Origin: Bactericera cockerelli
Lineage: Eukaryota > Arthropoda > Insecta > Hemiptera > Triozidae
DNA: 64,000 bases
Assembly: GCA_024516035.1 (NCBI GenBank)
Contig: CM044960.1
Coordinates: 20,910,668 to 20,974,667, forward strand
Direction of reading: 5' to 3'
Each line of letters begins with the position of its first letter. The stretch's first letter is position 1. The notes under the pieces are model-generated. The model saw only the letters and a program-made list of their open reading frames with translations. It was not told the DNA's origin and did no database searches. This document shows positions 38,701 to 46,720 of this stretch, in pieces. Position numbers and translations under genes: made by a program.

Positions 38701-41700
38701 AATAAAATATAAAAAATTATATAGAATAAAGAGATTGGAATGAGAAAAAAGAGATTGAAATGGACTTAAGGACATAGTACCCCATACCGTACCCAAAGTC
38801 TTGACCTACCTACCAGAGTAGTTCATACTACTTTATATATGATTTATGATTTTTTTGTATTTCTCTGAAAAATACAAAAAAAAATCATATTATGAGGTGA
38901 GATGACATCATCACAACATTTTGTTTGGTTTCATCCATCATTCTTAGTAGGTGATGATGATTAGTGAAGATCCGTTCAGGATTGTAAAGTAGGTAAGTAT
39001 ACGGGATCCGTACAGGTACGGTGGATCGATCCTCCAGGAAAACATAGAAGCAAACTTACTCAATCTTGTTTACTATTCCACCGACCTCAGTAGCTTGATC
39101 AGGCGGTCGACATTAATCGAAGGTCGATGGTTCAAGTCCCAAGTTAAGCAAATATTTAGTAAAGATAGTTTGAGTAGTTGTGATCAACACAAATATGATA
39201 GCTTTGTTTACTTTTTCAATCAGACGCGATGGTATTTCATGAGAAAGCTGGAAGTGCTGTCTAATATTGGAATGAAAGTACGACGTACAAGTCTATGGCG
39301 TTTTCCTGGCGCACAAAGAACCCACATACAAGTTTATTGAATTTCAAATTCCATCAAGACAATCCCTTTTTCTTATTTTATTGTTTTCATTGTTCTCCTC
39401 CATTCTCTCTTGTCTGTTTGAAGTGAGAGAATTGCTTGGTAAAAACACTATGTACAAAGTGTTTCAGAGAATTTTTTCCCTTTCTAACGCGGTAATTTCT
39501 AAATGGAAAAGATGTTTGATATTCCACTTCCAATTTAATACATACCATGACAAGTTCACAATAAATTGCTTTCTCTTAGAGGAGACAAATGCCGTCTCCC
39601 TCCGGAAATGTGCTAAATAAACCCCATATAACATCACACAACTTTATATTAAAATACACAAGTTAAAATATTTTTTCTGAACTTTTTTCATAATTTTCTC
39701 GAAAGAAGTTCTTTTTATTATAAATTTTATTACAAAGGTACATATTGTAATCAAATTTATGTATTCAATAACATATGAAAGCTGAAAAAGTTTTCTGCAA
39801 TGTACTTTTAGTACGGTCGGTCACCACCATAGATGTAAATTTTACCGATGAAATTTTCAAAAATCATTTTTCCAGTTTTATCTACAGAGTGATCTATTTT
39901 AATTATTTCATTTTTAGGGTTTCATCTACAGATCTAATTTAACTTTCGCCATAATTTTTAAGCCTCAAAAAGTTACCAGTTTATAGAATGGTACTGGAGG
40001 GAGAAACAGCCGTATGCTGACCCGATAAATCGATTGGCGTTCGTTTTGAAGTTCTAGGAATTAGTTCAAAAGATTTTTGCTGACTTTTCAAGAAACGAAA
40101 ATCTTGTTTCACATATTTTGTCGGGAAAAATTGCACAATGCTAGGACTTTTTTGTTAAGTCAAAAAATAATGCCTTAGCTAAATCTCTATTGGAAAACAG
40201 TAAACAATAAAAAAAAATCTTGGCATATTTAAAAAAAAACAACAAAGTATTATTAGTTTCGCCTATTCTATGTGTCTTCTTGTCAGCTTTTTGCATTACT
40301 TGCAACGCGCAAATCTCAGAAACTAATCAACGGATTTCGACGAAATTTAACATTTAGGAGACGTGCTGCAGATGATCCCATAAAAAATTCTTTTACTTCG
40401 AAGCAGTGGATCTCGAAGAAAAAGACCATGCGCCTGACCAATAACATTTTACTGAAACGCTTATATCTCGAAAACGGGGTATACACGTATACACCCAATT
40501 AAGTTTAAATTTCTCAGGACTTCGTTCACTCTGTATATTTATTGTATATTTGTCCCGGTAGCTCAGTGGTAAAGGCGGCACTCTCTGAATCCAGAGATTC
40601 CAGAGGTCGTGGGTTCGAAACCCAGCCGGGACATGACAAGTTATCCTCCCATTTGGGATTTTTACCACAATAATATGTCTTGGGCTTACTACTAGAATAT
40701 TGGGACTTTAATAGTCTGAATCGGGCAGTATAAATAATGCGATATTATTATTTACTATGGGCTCGTCGTGATGTACATAACATTGTATCCATGGTTCCAG
40801 GAAACGGTTACATCACCACAGACGTGCTGCGGGAGATCCTCAAGGAATTGGACGACAAGATTTCAGCCGAGGACCTGGACATGATGATTGCTGAGATTGA
40901 TTCCGACGGCTCGGGTACAGTGGACTTTGATGGTGAGTGGGGGGAGTAGAGTGGGGTAGTAGAGTCGGGTACAGTGGACTTTGATGGTGAGTGGGGGGAG
41001 TAGAGTGGGGTAGTAGAGTCGGGTACAGTGGACTTTGATGGTGAGTGGGGGAGTAGAGTGGGGTAGTAGAGTCGGGTACAGTGGACTTTGATGGTGAGTG
41101 GGGGGAGTAGAGTGGGGTAGTAGAGTCGGGTACAGTGGACTTTGATGGTGAGTGGGGGGAGTAGAGTGGGGGAACTGTCACCCAATAAAGTACTGTCCTC
41201 GCTGTACGTTACTTCACTTCTGTGACATAACGAGAACTGTGTATTCAATGTGCCATCTACATTGGAACAACAACGTACATTGGAACAACTTTCCTTTTTA
41301 ATTTCCAACTCTTTTAAAAATCTAAGATTAAATCGTTCTAGTCAACACGAAAAATCGACATTTCTAGAACATCGAATTTTATTTTATAGCATACTTTGTT
41401 ATTAGAAAAATCAAGTGGTCAATTGACATCAGAACCATTTAGATGAAAAATACACTTACTTTAACTTTCCCAGCTAATTCTCACGTAAAGAGCATTACTG
41501 CTCAAGAAATTTATTACCTCCATACATAACCCACATGGCATATGTACGAGTATACAGCATTGTGTATTAGAGTAACCCCATTCCAATCATGTAAGGAAAG
41601 AAGTTTCTTCATCTATTGGCTAACTCTCGTAGCATGATGGAAACCCATGGACCCGAGCAGCTAAAATCTAGAAGGGAAAGTAGGAGGAAAATACCTACAT

Positions 41701-44555
41701 GATTATTTATATTATTTATTGAATGTGCTATAAAAACGAGAGGAGAAATGTTATTTTAATCTTCTCCCGTTCTACATATGCAGTTTTCCTAGAAAAGAGG
41801 ATAATGTTGAGCAGGGATAAATGGTTTCGTCTCAAAGAGGCAGATAATAGTAAAAAAAAACCCCGCCAATTATGGACACAATACTTCCTCAGGATTGGTT
41901 AATATTGTATACACGTGGCAATTTTGAGAATTTATACTAAATCACTTGTATCTCCGAAACCAACTTAACCGATTTTCTTCAAATTTGTGTTATGTGCTAG
42001 AATGTAGAATACCGTGTTTCCTACATTCTAGATTCTACAAATATTTCTGTATCGGCAAATCATGGAGCTTATTTTTTTACTTTTTTGTCCAAAATTTTGG
42101 ATTTTCTTATATATCAGAGCTAAATGAAAATTAATTAAAATATAAATGCACGATGTAAAACTCTAATACGCATATACATACAGAATTTCATCAAAATATG
42201 GGTGTACCGTTCACGAGATATAAGCGTATAAGTAAAAATTTAGTGGTCAGGCGCATGGTCTCTATCACCAAGAACCGCTAGTGCGCAGTTGATGAATTTA
42301 AAATGGGACCATCTACAGAATACCTCCTATATGTTTACAAAATTTCGTCGAAATTCGATCAGTAGTTTCTGAGATTTGCGCGTAACAAGGAATGTTTTTT
42401 ACAGACAGACCGATGGACAGACACAAAACCAAAGTTGTTCAGGAGGTTATGAAACGTCCAGAAATATTATAACAATTGAAATCGGAGCAAAAAATCATTT
42501 TTTTTATTTTTTTTTTTACAAAAACGAACACAATACCTACTTCCGATTTCTAATAATTAGAAATTTATCGGAAGTAATAGGATATCAACGATATAGATTT
42601 TTTTTCTAAGATTTAATTTGTATGATTTCTTTTTTAAGGAGTGCTTTAAACAATAAAAATCATTATAAACATAAATGAGGTCTGATTTATCTTATCGATT
42701 AACTGTAGATATTATATTACAGTATTTTTGGATACATGAAAACATTGGGAGAGGGAGAAAGGAAATTAATATACAAATAAAATTAACCCAAACAAAAGGA
42801 AAAAGGACACAGCTAAAATGGCGCCAAAGAGACGATAGGATAAGCAGTATTGAGAAAAGGTCTGAAACTCTGAGCTAGGAGAAATAAAATAGTAATAAAT
42901 TTATACGGGACGTGATGAGAAAAAACAACTAAAATCCACAAGGAAGAAATGGATGAAGACGAATAGGATGGAAGTGAAGCAACTGCAGCAGCATGGAGGG
43001 AGGGGTGGGAGACTGAACTCAACATTAACCCGGGGACACTGAGGAAGCTAGAAGCTACAGACGATGCAATAAACCAGAATGCTCTCAATTTCAAACGTCT
43101 CGACGGCCAAGCAGTAACGAAGACACATGTCGTGTATTGTTCTGCATAGTAGACAGCAGAAAAGATAACTTTTAGATATTATAGATGCATTTAAAATAAA
43201 TGCACATTGCAAATTTAATTTTCATAAAAGGTTCCATTTGTTCTCTGTGTTTACATTTTAAACCCAGGTTACATTTTTTTTTTTCCTTTGAGGATACATA
43301 CAGGTTTTAATGTAAGATCACGCAAAAACTTTTGAATAAATAATAATTTGTTGTTCAATGAGTATTTTATGGTTGGAAAACATAGCGGAATTCTGGGAAA
43401 TTATTTTTTTCCATTAGTGTAAATGTAACTAATACCTTACCTTTAAAAGTATACGAGTAGTAACTGATACGTAACCAATAAAAAATAACACATGAAAATT
43501 CAATGCTACATTTGAAACTGCTGCTTGGTTTAGAACTCAGAAAAGTTTGATATTCTCCCCAGTTTTTTAATTAAATTTGACATTTGAAACATGCTAATTA
43601 CTTTACGACTTCGGATTTAAAAAAGTTTGACATTTCTATAACATCTCGTTTTTTTTGACATGAGAATAGGGAACAAAAAAACCAAACTAAATATTTGTCA
43701 TACATAATAAGCGACCTCCAGATTACAAGTCTGAGGTCGAGCTACTGAATAAGGTTGGTTTGAATAAGTAAAAGTACTAGATCCATTTTATTGCACTTTG
43801 TTGTAAAAGTCATCCTTAAGAGCGGAAATCTTAAATAAATTTCACTTGATATCTATCAAGTCCTTACACCGGCGAGAGATATCAGATCTCATGATGCAGG
43901 CATATTTATGAGTTGTTATGGTGATTTCAAGCCAAGTAGTTGGAATCGAATTAAGATGAGATCCGCTTGACGGTTTGGTATATTCGTCTCCACATTTTAG
44001 ATTACCCTGTAGTTTGAGCGAGAGTTGTTTTACACATTCTGTATAATTTGTATATATATTATGTATACTATGACTTATTTACATACTTAAACAAATAAAA
44101 TTATAAGGCTGAAACTTTTCCATTTGAAATGCATCAACTTCCCAAGCAAATATGTTACAGCTGCACATGTGGGATAGAATACCATACGAGCGTTCGTAAG
44201 TCGGTATTATTCAACATCAGGTTGAATAAACAAACATTCCATTGTATCACATCATTTTTATTTACCTATATTATTATGGTTTAACCAAATTTTCATCATT
44301 ACAATCAATAGGCAATATCTTCACCCATTAGGTTGCTAGGGCTTTACCCTATGGGCCATTACCCAAGCAACCTACAAACTACAAAAGATCGTTTTGATAT
44401 TATTTTAACTCATCACTTGGACAAGTTCTTTAATTATTATTTGCGAGACCAGGTTACGAATCTGAGACCCATGGCTCGAGAATCCTGTATTGATACCTGT
44501 TTATATTTTTATCGTTTCAGAATTCATGGAGGTGATGACCGGTGGAGATGATTAA
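9870..44555 (+). CDS. TpnC: Troponin C, muscle Ca2+ sensor (join of six exons)
   Basis: EF-hand calcium sensor of the thin-filament troponin complex; Ca2+ binding relieves troponin I inhibition of actomyosin. Model: join(9870..9881, 17267..17294, 18170..18310, 36028..36156, 40801..40932, 44521..44555), 477 nt, 158 residues, typical of arthropod troponin C. Introns are phase 0,1,1,1,1, all GT-AG, and all junctions keep frame. Loop II (residues 58-69, [12 protein letters not shown]) and loop IV (137-148, [12 protein letters not shown]) have all Ca2+-ligand positions. Loop I (about 20-31) is degenerate and loop III (101-112) has Val instead of Glu/Asp at position 12. The protein ends [10 protein letters not shown]. 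Two intact sites resemble the two-Ca2+ insect isoforms rather than the one-site stretch-activation isoform (inference). Only exon 1 is uncertain. Intron 3 is 17.7 kb and full of transposons. Confidence 0.9.
10311..10491 (+). repeat. tRNA-derived SINE
   Basis: A tRNA-like head (10311-10390) with an A box around TCAAGTGGTTAAGGCG and a B box GGTTCGAATCCC, followed by a non-tRNA body with 'cataataataacacc' and a 'ccaggctgtataaa' end. The B box is intact but the anticodon arm does not fold properly, so this is a SINE rather than a tRNA gene. Confidence 0.7.
11722..11731 (+). promoter_or_regulatory. MEF2-consensus site in intron 1
   Basis: CTAAAAATAA fits YTA(A/T)4TAR. MEF2 drives insect thin-filament genes, often through intronic enhancers, but in DNA this AT-rich such matches occur by chance. 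Confidence 0.2.
11757..11830 (+). repeat. SINE body fragment (Ser/Leu-like tRNA family)
   Basis: 'agtttgagtagttgtgatatcac...gattaacacaaatat' matches the body following the tRNA head in the copies at 12610-12752, 39080-39215 and 57330-57500. The head is absent. Confidence 0.5.
11982..12124 (+). repeat. Local tandem duplication
   Basis: The segment 'cataatatctatggaggat...gagagactatatgtttcttgcaattt' is repeated almost unchanged about 65 bp further on, with an additional 'atatgtttcttgcaattt' echo. Recent local duplication, no coding potential. Confidence 0.75.
12361..12456. repeat. Poly-T / poly-A homopolymer tracts
   Basis: A T-rich stretch followed by an A run of more than 20 bases broken by single G residues. 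The opposed T and A runs could form a hairpin and are a likely place for sequencing length errors. Confidence 0.8.
12610..12752 (-). repeat. tRNA-derived SINE (minus orientation)
   Basis: Read on the minus strand: a head with 'ccgacctcagtagcttgatcgataaggcg' (A box) and GGTTCAAGTCCC (B box), then a body 'gtttgagtaattgtgataccac...gttaacacaaatatgatacc'. Same family as 39080-39215 and 57330-57500. Confidence 0.75.
14661..14758 (+). repeat. Three imperfect ~35-bp repeats
   Basis: Units of the form 'actcaaaccagtggtgcattc.cggc.ctta' occur three times with substitutions. Small local minisatellite. Confidence 0.6.
17038..17047 (+). promoter_or_regulatory. MEF2-consensus site before exon 2
   Basis: TTAAAAATAG fits YTA(A/T)4TAR and lies 220 bp upstream of exon 2. 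Functional significance is unproven. Confidence 0.2.
17267..17294 (+). CDS. TpnC: Troponin C exon 2
   Basis: 28-nt micro-exon between ttacag and gtaagt. It encodes EDLDKDQLN plus the first base of a Leu codon, the usual N-terminal helix preceding the first EF-hand. The split codon is completed exactly by exon 3, giving DQLNLLKRAF. Confidence 0.88.
17295..18169 (+). other. Troponin C intron 2
   Basis: 875 bp, phase 1, gtaagt...ttccag. Its right half carries a tRNA-derived SINE (17821-17990). Confidence 0.85.
17821..17990 (+). repeat. tRNA-derived SINE in intron 2
   Basis: A tRNA-like head 'ccttggcctagcagtagcatgc' (A-box-like) and GGATCGAATCCTGG (B box), then a body with 'tttggatctcggggg' and 'gaggacgacaatgaccagtgg'. 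It differs from the other SINE heads in the window, so it is a separate family. Confidence 0.65.
18170..18310 (+). CDS. TpnC: Troponin C exon 3 (EF-hand I, helix of II)
   Basis: 141 nt, acceptor ttccag, donor gtaagt. Encodes residues 14-60: [17 protein letters not shown], a degenerate first EF-hand loop, then [13 protein letters not shown] and the helix leading to VDAD of loop II. GC-rich against AT-rich introns. Both boundaries are phase 1. Confidence 0.95.
18349..18482 (-). repeat. 3'-end fragment of the hairpin-repeat family
   Basis: Begins 39 bp after the exon 3 donor. It carries the terminal hairpin (taatattag centre) and the 'attgtgttcgtttttgtaaa' and 'ctccgatttca' blocks, then stops after 'ctcctgagcaactttttt'. 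Keeping the hairpin end while losing the rest is consistent with 5' truncation. Confidence 0.75.
18940..19710 (+). mobile_element. Non-autonomous hAT element with GGAGCC arrays
   Basis: 771 bp, ends CAGGGCTGCGGAGC... and ...GCTCCGCAGCCCTG. Flanked by a perfect 8-bp target duplication, GCTTTAGT, at 18932-18939 and 19711-19718, diagnostic of hAT elements. Both subterminal regions consist of repeats of GGAGCC/GGAGCT, the kind of motif a hAT transposase binds. The middle is AT-rich and has no transposase, so it needs a transposase in trans. The perfect target duplication suggests a fairly recent insertion. Confidence 0.9.
20036..20296 (+). repeat. 5S rRNA-derived SINE (SINE3 type), copy 1
   Basis: From about 20047, 'cacgtagaatactccagttctcg...gtgaaagttaagcaacgtc.agcgaggttag.actta.aagggtgacc' follows the internal and 3' part of animal 5S rRNA, including its promoter region. 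It then passes into a non-5S body (ctggcttttgattttccag) and a 'gttaaaaagacgttaagaagaagaag' tail. That composition is a 5S-promoted SINE, not a 5S gene. Confidence 0.75.
20463..20842 (+). repeat. Long (CT)n microsatellite
   Basis: Almost pure pyrimidine, CTCTCT with regular CTCG and CACT interruptions; a second block of CT ends near 20842. The Leu/Ser-rich open frames here are artefacts of the repeat. Mirror-symmetric polypyrimidine DNA of this length can form triplex structures. Confidence 0.95.
22116..22285 (+). repeat. 5S rRNA-derived SINE, diverged copy 2
   Basis: 'gttgagcaacgtgcagcgaggttcggactt' aligns with the same 5S segment as copy 1 about 2.1 kb upstream, followed by a comparable 'tgcttgcttgct...ttccag' body. 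More diverged and with a shorter tail. Confidence 0.55.
23441..23762 (+). repeat. Pyrimidine-rich CT/TTTC tract
   Basis: Irregular tct/ctc/tttc repeat with recurrent 'ctctctatccatctctttt' units of about 60 bp. Open frames in it are low-complexity. Confidence 0.85.
24055..24560 (+). mobile_element. 3' end of an RTE-type LINE (reverse transcriptase C-terminus)
   Basis: A 5'-truncated retrotransposon remnant. Successive frames spell the RTE/BovB reverse-transcriptase C-terminus: [16 protein letters not shown], then [20 protein letters not shown], then [34 protein letters not shown] and [14 protein letters not shown] before a stop. At least two frameshifts separate the blocks, so it is dead. The gaagaagag after the stop fits the short tail typical of RTE elements. 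Confidence 0.85.
24829..25306 (+). repeat. 46-bp minisatellite, about 10 copies
   Basis: Unit 'ccacacttcagttgccaaca' plus 'tactgggaggaaaggggtggaaagaa'. Unit starts at 24833, 24879 and 24925 fix the period at 46 bp; the last begins at 25292. Variation is mostly in the G-rich part. Because 46 is not a multiple of three, the open frames across it shift and are not genes. Confidence 0.95.
25403..25577 (-). pseudogene. Mariner transposase C-terminal fragment
   Basis: An open minus-strand stretch ending ...[17 protein letters not shown], matching the conserved C-terminus of mariner transposases (KG-YF-GD). Its upstream part is cut by the element inserted at 25582; the frame resumes across the target duplication at 28371. 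Confidence 0.75.
26072..27690 (+). mobile_element. Tc1-like element, copy 2 (ends approximate)
   Basis: Surrounds the DD34E transposase at 26407-27438. The right end is inferred at about 27687-27690, where CCCGAATTTATTG parallels CCCCGAATTTTTTG at the end of the 4159-5790 element, at a similar distance from the stop codon. A CTTGAGAGCAA motif near 26073 mirrors TTGCTCTCAAG at the right, but the arms beyond it do not match. The left end and target duplication are therefore uncertain. Confidence 0.55.
26407..27438 (+). pseudogene. Tc1-like DD34E transposase with one in-frame stop
   Basis: 343 codons in one frame from ATG at 26407 to TAA at 27436, broken only by TGA at 26818-26820. The N-terminus has a helix-turn-helix ([32 protein letters not shown]), then [13 protein letters not shown] and a second DNA-binding region. 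Catalytic residues are present: Asp in STDESR, Asp in [10 protein letters not shown], Glu in [13 protein letters not shown], with 34 residues between the last two. Length and order suit full-length Tc1 transposases. Unlike the 4.6-kb copy it keeps the N-terminus; the nonsense codon falls just before the first catalytic Asp. Confidence 0.92.
28375..29062 (-). pseudogene. Mariner relic, N-terminal and 5' part
   Basis: Minus-strand remnants such as [15 protein letters not shown] resemble the second helix-turn-helix of mariner transposases, interrupted by stops. The inverted end is at 29034-29062. Confidence 0.5.
29359..30010 (+). repeat. Dispersed hairpin-repeat, near-complete copy
   Basis: Starts 'aaaacactgccaattctgg' and ends at a terminal 'cttccga...tcggaag' region. 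It includes the characteristic 'gagatttgcgcgtaacaagg', 'acacaaaaccaaagttgctcagga' and 'acaaaaacgaacacaatacttccga' blocks. No conserved protein; the open frames in the copies do not agree. Class unassigned. Confidence 0.8.
30721..30738 (+). repeat. Short interstitial TTAGG array
   Basis: Three to four tandem GGTTA/TTAGG units, the arthropod telomere motif. Very short and may be coincidental. Confidence 0.4.
31468..31571 (+). repeat. 'aattatgtcatgaaataat' tandem repeat
   Basis: Four to five units with variable numbers of 'aat' triplets, a compound microsatellite. Confidence 0.9.
31731..31744 (+). repeat. Poly-G run
   Basis: Fourteen consecutive G residues after 'gtacttttcc'; likely length-variable and prone to sequencing error. 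Confidence 0.85.
35705..35911 (+). repeat. tRNA-derived SINE upstream of exon 4
   Basis: Head 'tcccggtagctcagtggtaaaggcg...gcgggttcaaaactcagccgagac' with clear A and B boxes, body 'atgacaagttatcctccc.tttgggatttttacc' and an end 'ggcagtataaatcaggcgatattattatt'. Same family and orientation as 40553-40755. It ends about 117 bp before the exon 4 acceptor. Confidence 0.85.
36028..36156 (+). CDS. TpnC: Troponin C exon 4 (EF-hand II, linker, helix of III)
   Basis: 129 nt, acceptor tttccag, donor gtaagg. Encodes residues 61-103: [10 protein letters not shown], completing the canonical Ca2+ loop II, then the acidic linker [16 protein letters not shown] and [10 protein letters not shown] leading into loop III. 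Phase 1 at both ends. Confidence 0.97.
38473..38546 (+). repeat. Local 'acctttccaagtat' duplication
   Basis: 'tggaaatgttacctatacc' plus 'tttccaagtat' is repeated with one change about 43 bp downstream. Small tandem duplication. Confidence 0.7.
39080..39215 (+). repeat. tRNA-derived SINE with deleted head
   Basis: 'ccgacctcagtagcttgatc', then a short gap relative to the 12.6-kb copy, the B box GGTTCAAGTCCC, and the 'gtttgagtagttgtgatcaacacaaatatgata' body. Confidence 0.7.
40295..40505 (-). repeat. Diverged hairpin-repeat copy
   Basis: Follows the 52.9-kb copy through 'acgcgcaaatctcagaaacta', 'aggagacgt.ctg.agatg', 'gaccatgcgcctgac' and 'acgcttatatctcg.aaacgg', with many mismatches and no terminal hairpin. 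An older copy. Confidence 0.65.
40553..40755 (+). repeat. tRNA-derived SINE upstream of exon 5
   Basis: Head 'tcccggtagctcagtggtaaaggcg' with B box GGTTCGAAACCCA and a 3' 'gccggga' that can pair with the 5' end as an acceptor stem. The anticodon arm would have only a four-base loop, so it is not a tRNA gene. Body and 'gggcagtataaataatgcgatattatta' end match the 35.7-kb copy. Confidence 0.88.
40801..40932 (+). CDS. TpnC: Troponin C exon 5 (EF-hand III and most of IV)
   Basis: 132 nt, acceptor gttccag, donor gtgagt. Encodes residues 104-147: [32 protein letters not shown] and [11 protein letters not shown], the bulk of Ca2+ loop IV, whose last ligand Glu comes from exon 6. Its final 22 bases with the donor are copied four more times downstream. 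Reading through the donor gives EWGE then a stop, so the first donor must be used for a full protein. Confidence 0.97.
40911..41172 (+). repeat. 54-bp tandem repeat of the exon 5/intron 5 junction
   Basis: Units begin at 40911, 40965, 41019, 41072 and 41126 (periods 54, 54, 53, 54). Each holds the last 22 coding bases of exon 5 (TCGGGTACAGTGGACTTTGATG) followed by the donor gtgagt and ~26 G-rich intronic bases. About 4.9 copies, nearly identical, so very recent. Copies 2-5 are intronic. Confidence 0.97.
41851..42577 (+). repeat. Dispersed hairpin-repeat, near-complete copy
   Basis: 727 bp, same blocks and order as 29359-30010. Carries 'ggtcaggcgcatggtctct' and 'gagatttgcgcgtaacaagg' and the final hairpin with 'taataattag' at its centre. 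Confidence 0.8.
43706..43765 (-). repeat. Decayed tRNA-like SINE fragment
   Basis: 'gcgacctccagattacaagtctgaggtcgagctactgaataaggttggt' resembles the minus-strand SINE at 12.7 kb with an internal deletion. Confidence 0.4.
44521..44555 (+). CDS. TpnC: Troponin C exon 6 (C-terminus)
   Basis: 35 coding nt after acceptor gtttcag. Completes the Glu ligand of loop IV and encodes [10 protein letters not shown] then TAA, the near-invariant arthropod troponin C C-terminus (commonly FMEMMTGG...). Confidence 0.96.
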
Positions 44556-44775
44556 TACTTCACATCCACATATCTCATCCACTTCTTGATGATTCCATGC
44601 AACTTGCAGATAGATCTGTTTTATTGACACCATCTTACCTCATTGTGACGACTGCGGCCATTGAAAAATATGGATCGAAATGTTTATTTTTTGCAGCAAA
44701 CAAAACCAATGTCAACATCGATTTTCTTCTCAAATAAATTGAATAAAATAAATACAAATTCCAACGCGGAATTTT
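44556..44775 (+). other. Troponin C 3' UTR (predicted)
   Basis: From the stop codon to just past the polyadenylation-signal cluster. No repeat or open frame of note. The exact cleavage site cannot be read from sequence. Confidence 0.6.
44733..44752 (+). promoter_or_regulatory. Polyadenylation signals for troponin C
   Basis: Three AATAAA hexamers (44733, 44742, 44747) within 20 bp, about 180 bp after the stop; the first hexamer cluster of this quality downstream of the gene. Confidence 0.6.
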
Positions 44776-46720
44776 AATTCTCTCACTAACCCATTCCTGT
44801 TTCACGTGTGATGGAAAATAATATGTGTTTTCTTCTGTTATGTCACGATATTAACAGTAATTTCATGTTCTATCATAATTTTGAAGCCTCTCCTGGTCTT
44901 ACTTACTAAAGCTGTGAAGAGAATATAAATAGAATATGTCATTATCAAGTAAGTAGATAGTGACATACTTGTATTCTATCAATTAATCACTCTAGTAATA
45001 TCTAGAATTCACCTCTCAATTCTAGATATTATACTCGCTCGTGATGCATAAAGAAATATGTTGTCTTGATTATGATGAACATTTGTCTTAAAAAAAACGA
45101 TTGTTTTCTCTTCAAGTCTATGTTCATAACAATAATTTAGAGTACTATCCTTATGTACAACAATTGTAATTATTTTGATGAAATAAAAGTACATATATTT
45201 TTCACAAGAACGCACACATAACATAGTTCGAGTACATTTATTAGGGCTAATATTATATTTTTCATACCTCATACCTAATTCTTTGCTTTACCTACTTTCT
45301 TCATCAAATCATCACCATCAGAAGGTCAATTCAGCCCAATTTCATCACTTCATTTACCGTCGGATATCTTTACAATCATTACAACTATTGTTTATTCATG
45401 TAAAATAAAAACTAAAAATATATACTATTATATTTGTAAGAAAGCTCCTGTTTTCTTTCACTTTTCTCCTATTTACTGCTTGAATTAGTACACAGAGACT
45501 TCCTATTCCCTTTAGCTCTCGAGTATTTTGGGAACTGTCATAAATTTAGTGGTACGCAATTCCGCATGTCAGAATTCATTAAATAAAAATAGACTACAAC
45601 ACAGATGTGAATTTGCATGGGCTACACACCTGTCACTGCACTCAACATACTTTCCACTCCGTCATATTCTACTGGCTCACTAACAAACTGAAAATACTGA
45701 AAATAGGGTACAGTATCATCATCTCCAGGGAGGCCCCTGCCATGAATAAACCATTAGCCCTGGACGTGGATACCATGACAAATGACTTGACAGTTCCCAT
45801 GCAGACCTCTCAATTTTGTTTCGATGGATGCACTCCATTATAAATTCATCACTCTCGGCCCAACAGCTATAGAGCCTAGGCTTTGCTAATGCATAACATA
45901 GCGAGGTGAAAGGCAACTGCATTGGGACGGCAAGTAACAAAAGTCCAGCTCTCTGTCATAATTGTGGGGATAAAACAATTATTGCATACCTACAGGGTGT
46001 AAAGAAAATCATCATAGTAGTTGAGTATGTCAACAATTCCTTAACGAGCACGTTACTCGTACATTGAAATAATGAGCACACTCAATGACCAGACACTAGG
46101 ATTGCGAAGAGTACCTACAATGGTTCAATATAGAGCAATACAATACAATACGAGCAGTTCAAGAATCACCCTTCCACCCTAGGGCACTTGCTGACAAACT
46201 ATCGCTATACAATCCCTTTATCAACAAGTGCAGGAAAGCTCAAGATAGAACGATGTACTGAACAATGTCGTAATTATGCATGTGTGCAATTTGTACACAT
46301 GTACAGAACAGGTTATTCAAATTGTCAGCAGTTTTTGAATGGTAAGCCAGATTCATATCTCTATTTATAACCAGTTCAATCTATTTACTTCTTGAAATTT
46401 TTTGGGCAAAATCAGTAGCGTGATCTATCATAGGAGGGATCGATTCCAATGAAATATTACTATACTGTGATATGGCCACCAGGTCAGACATAACTTTGAC
46501 ACGTAGATAATACACACTCGGATTCCACCTTTATAAGAAAAGATAATAAATCTGAATGAGAAGTTTATGAATTCATAGTGCCTTACTGCAAAGTTCTACT
46601 TTACTATTTATTCTACATGGACACAGGTAGTACAGCGTACAGCAGACCCTCCCTCCATTACATAATAAAACAAAACAACTTTCTCCAAATTGGAATGTTG
46701 GGTGTTACTGTACTGTACAG

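Larger units (their letters stand above)
36157..40800 (+). other. Troponin C intron 4
   Basis: 4,644 bp, phase 1. Contains tRNA-like fragments (about 36885-36975; 39080-39215), a duplicated 37-bp block (38473-38546), a diverged hairpin-repeat copy (40295-40505) and a tRNA-SINE ending about 45 bp before exon 5. Nothing coding seen. Confidence 0.85.
40933..44520 (+). other. Troponin C intron 5
   Basis: 3,588 bp, phase 1, gtgagt...tttcag. Starts inside the 54-bp repeat array; also contains a hairpin-repeat copy (41851-42577) and a decayed tRNA-like SINE (about 43706-43765). No other exon recognised. Confidence 0.85.

Noticed and set aside
40553..40632. Possible functional tRNA gene with acceptor-stem pairing
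   Set aside because: The anticodon arm does not form a 7-base loop, and the same body and tail follow a second copy at 35.7 kb, so it is a SINE.
40808..41308. Minus-strand open frame of 166 codons with repeated [18 protein letters not shown] units
   Set aside because: It is the antisense of exon 5 and of the 54-bp tandem repeat; because the unit is nearly a multiple of three the frame stays open by chance.
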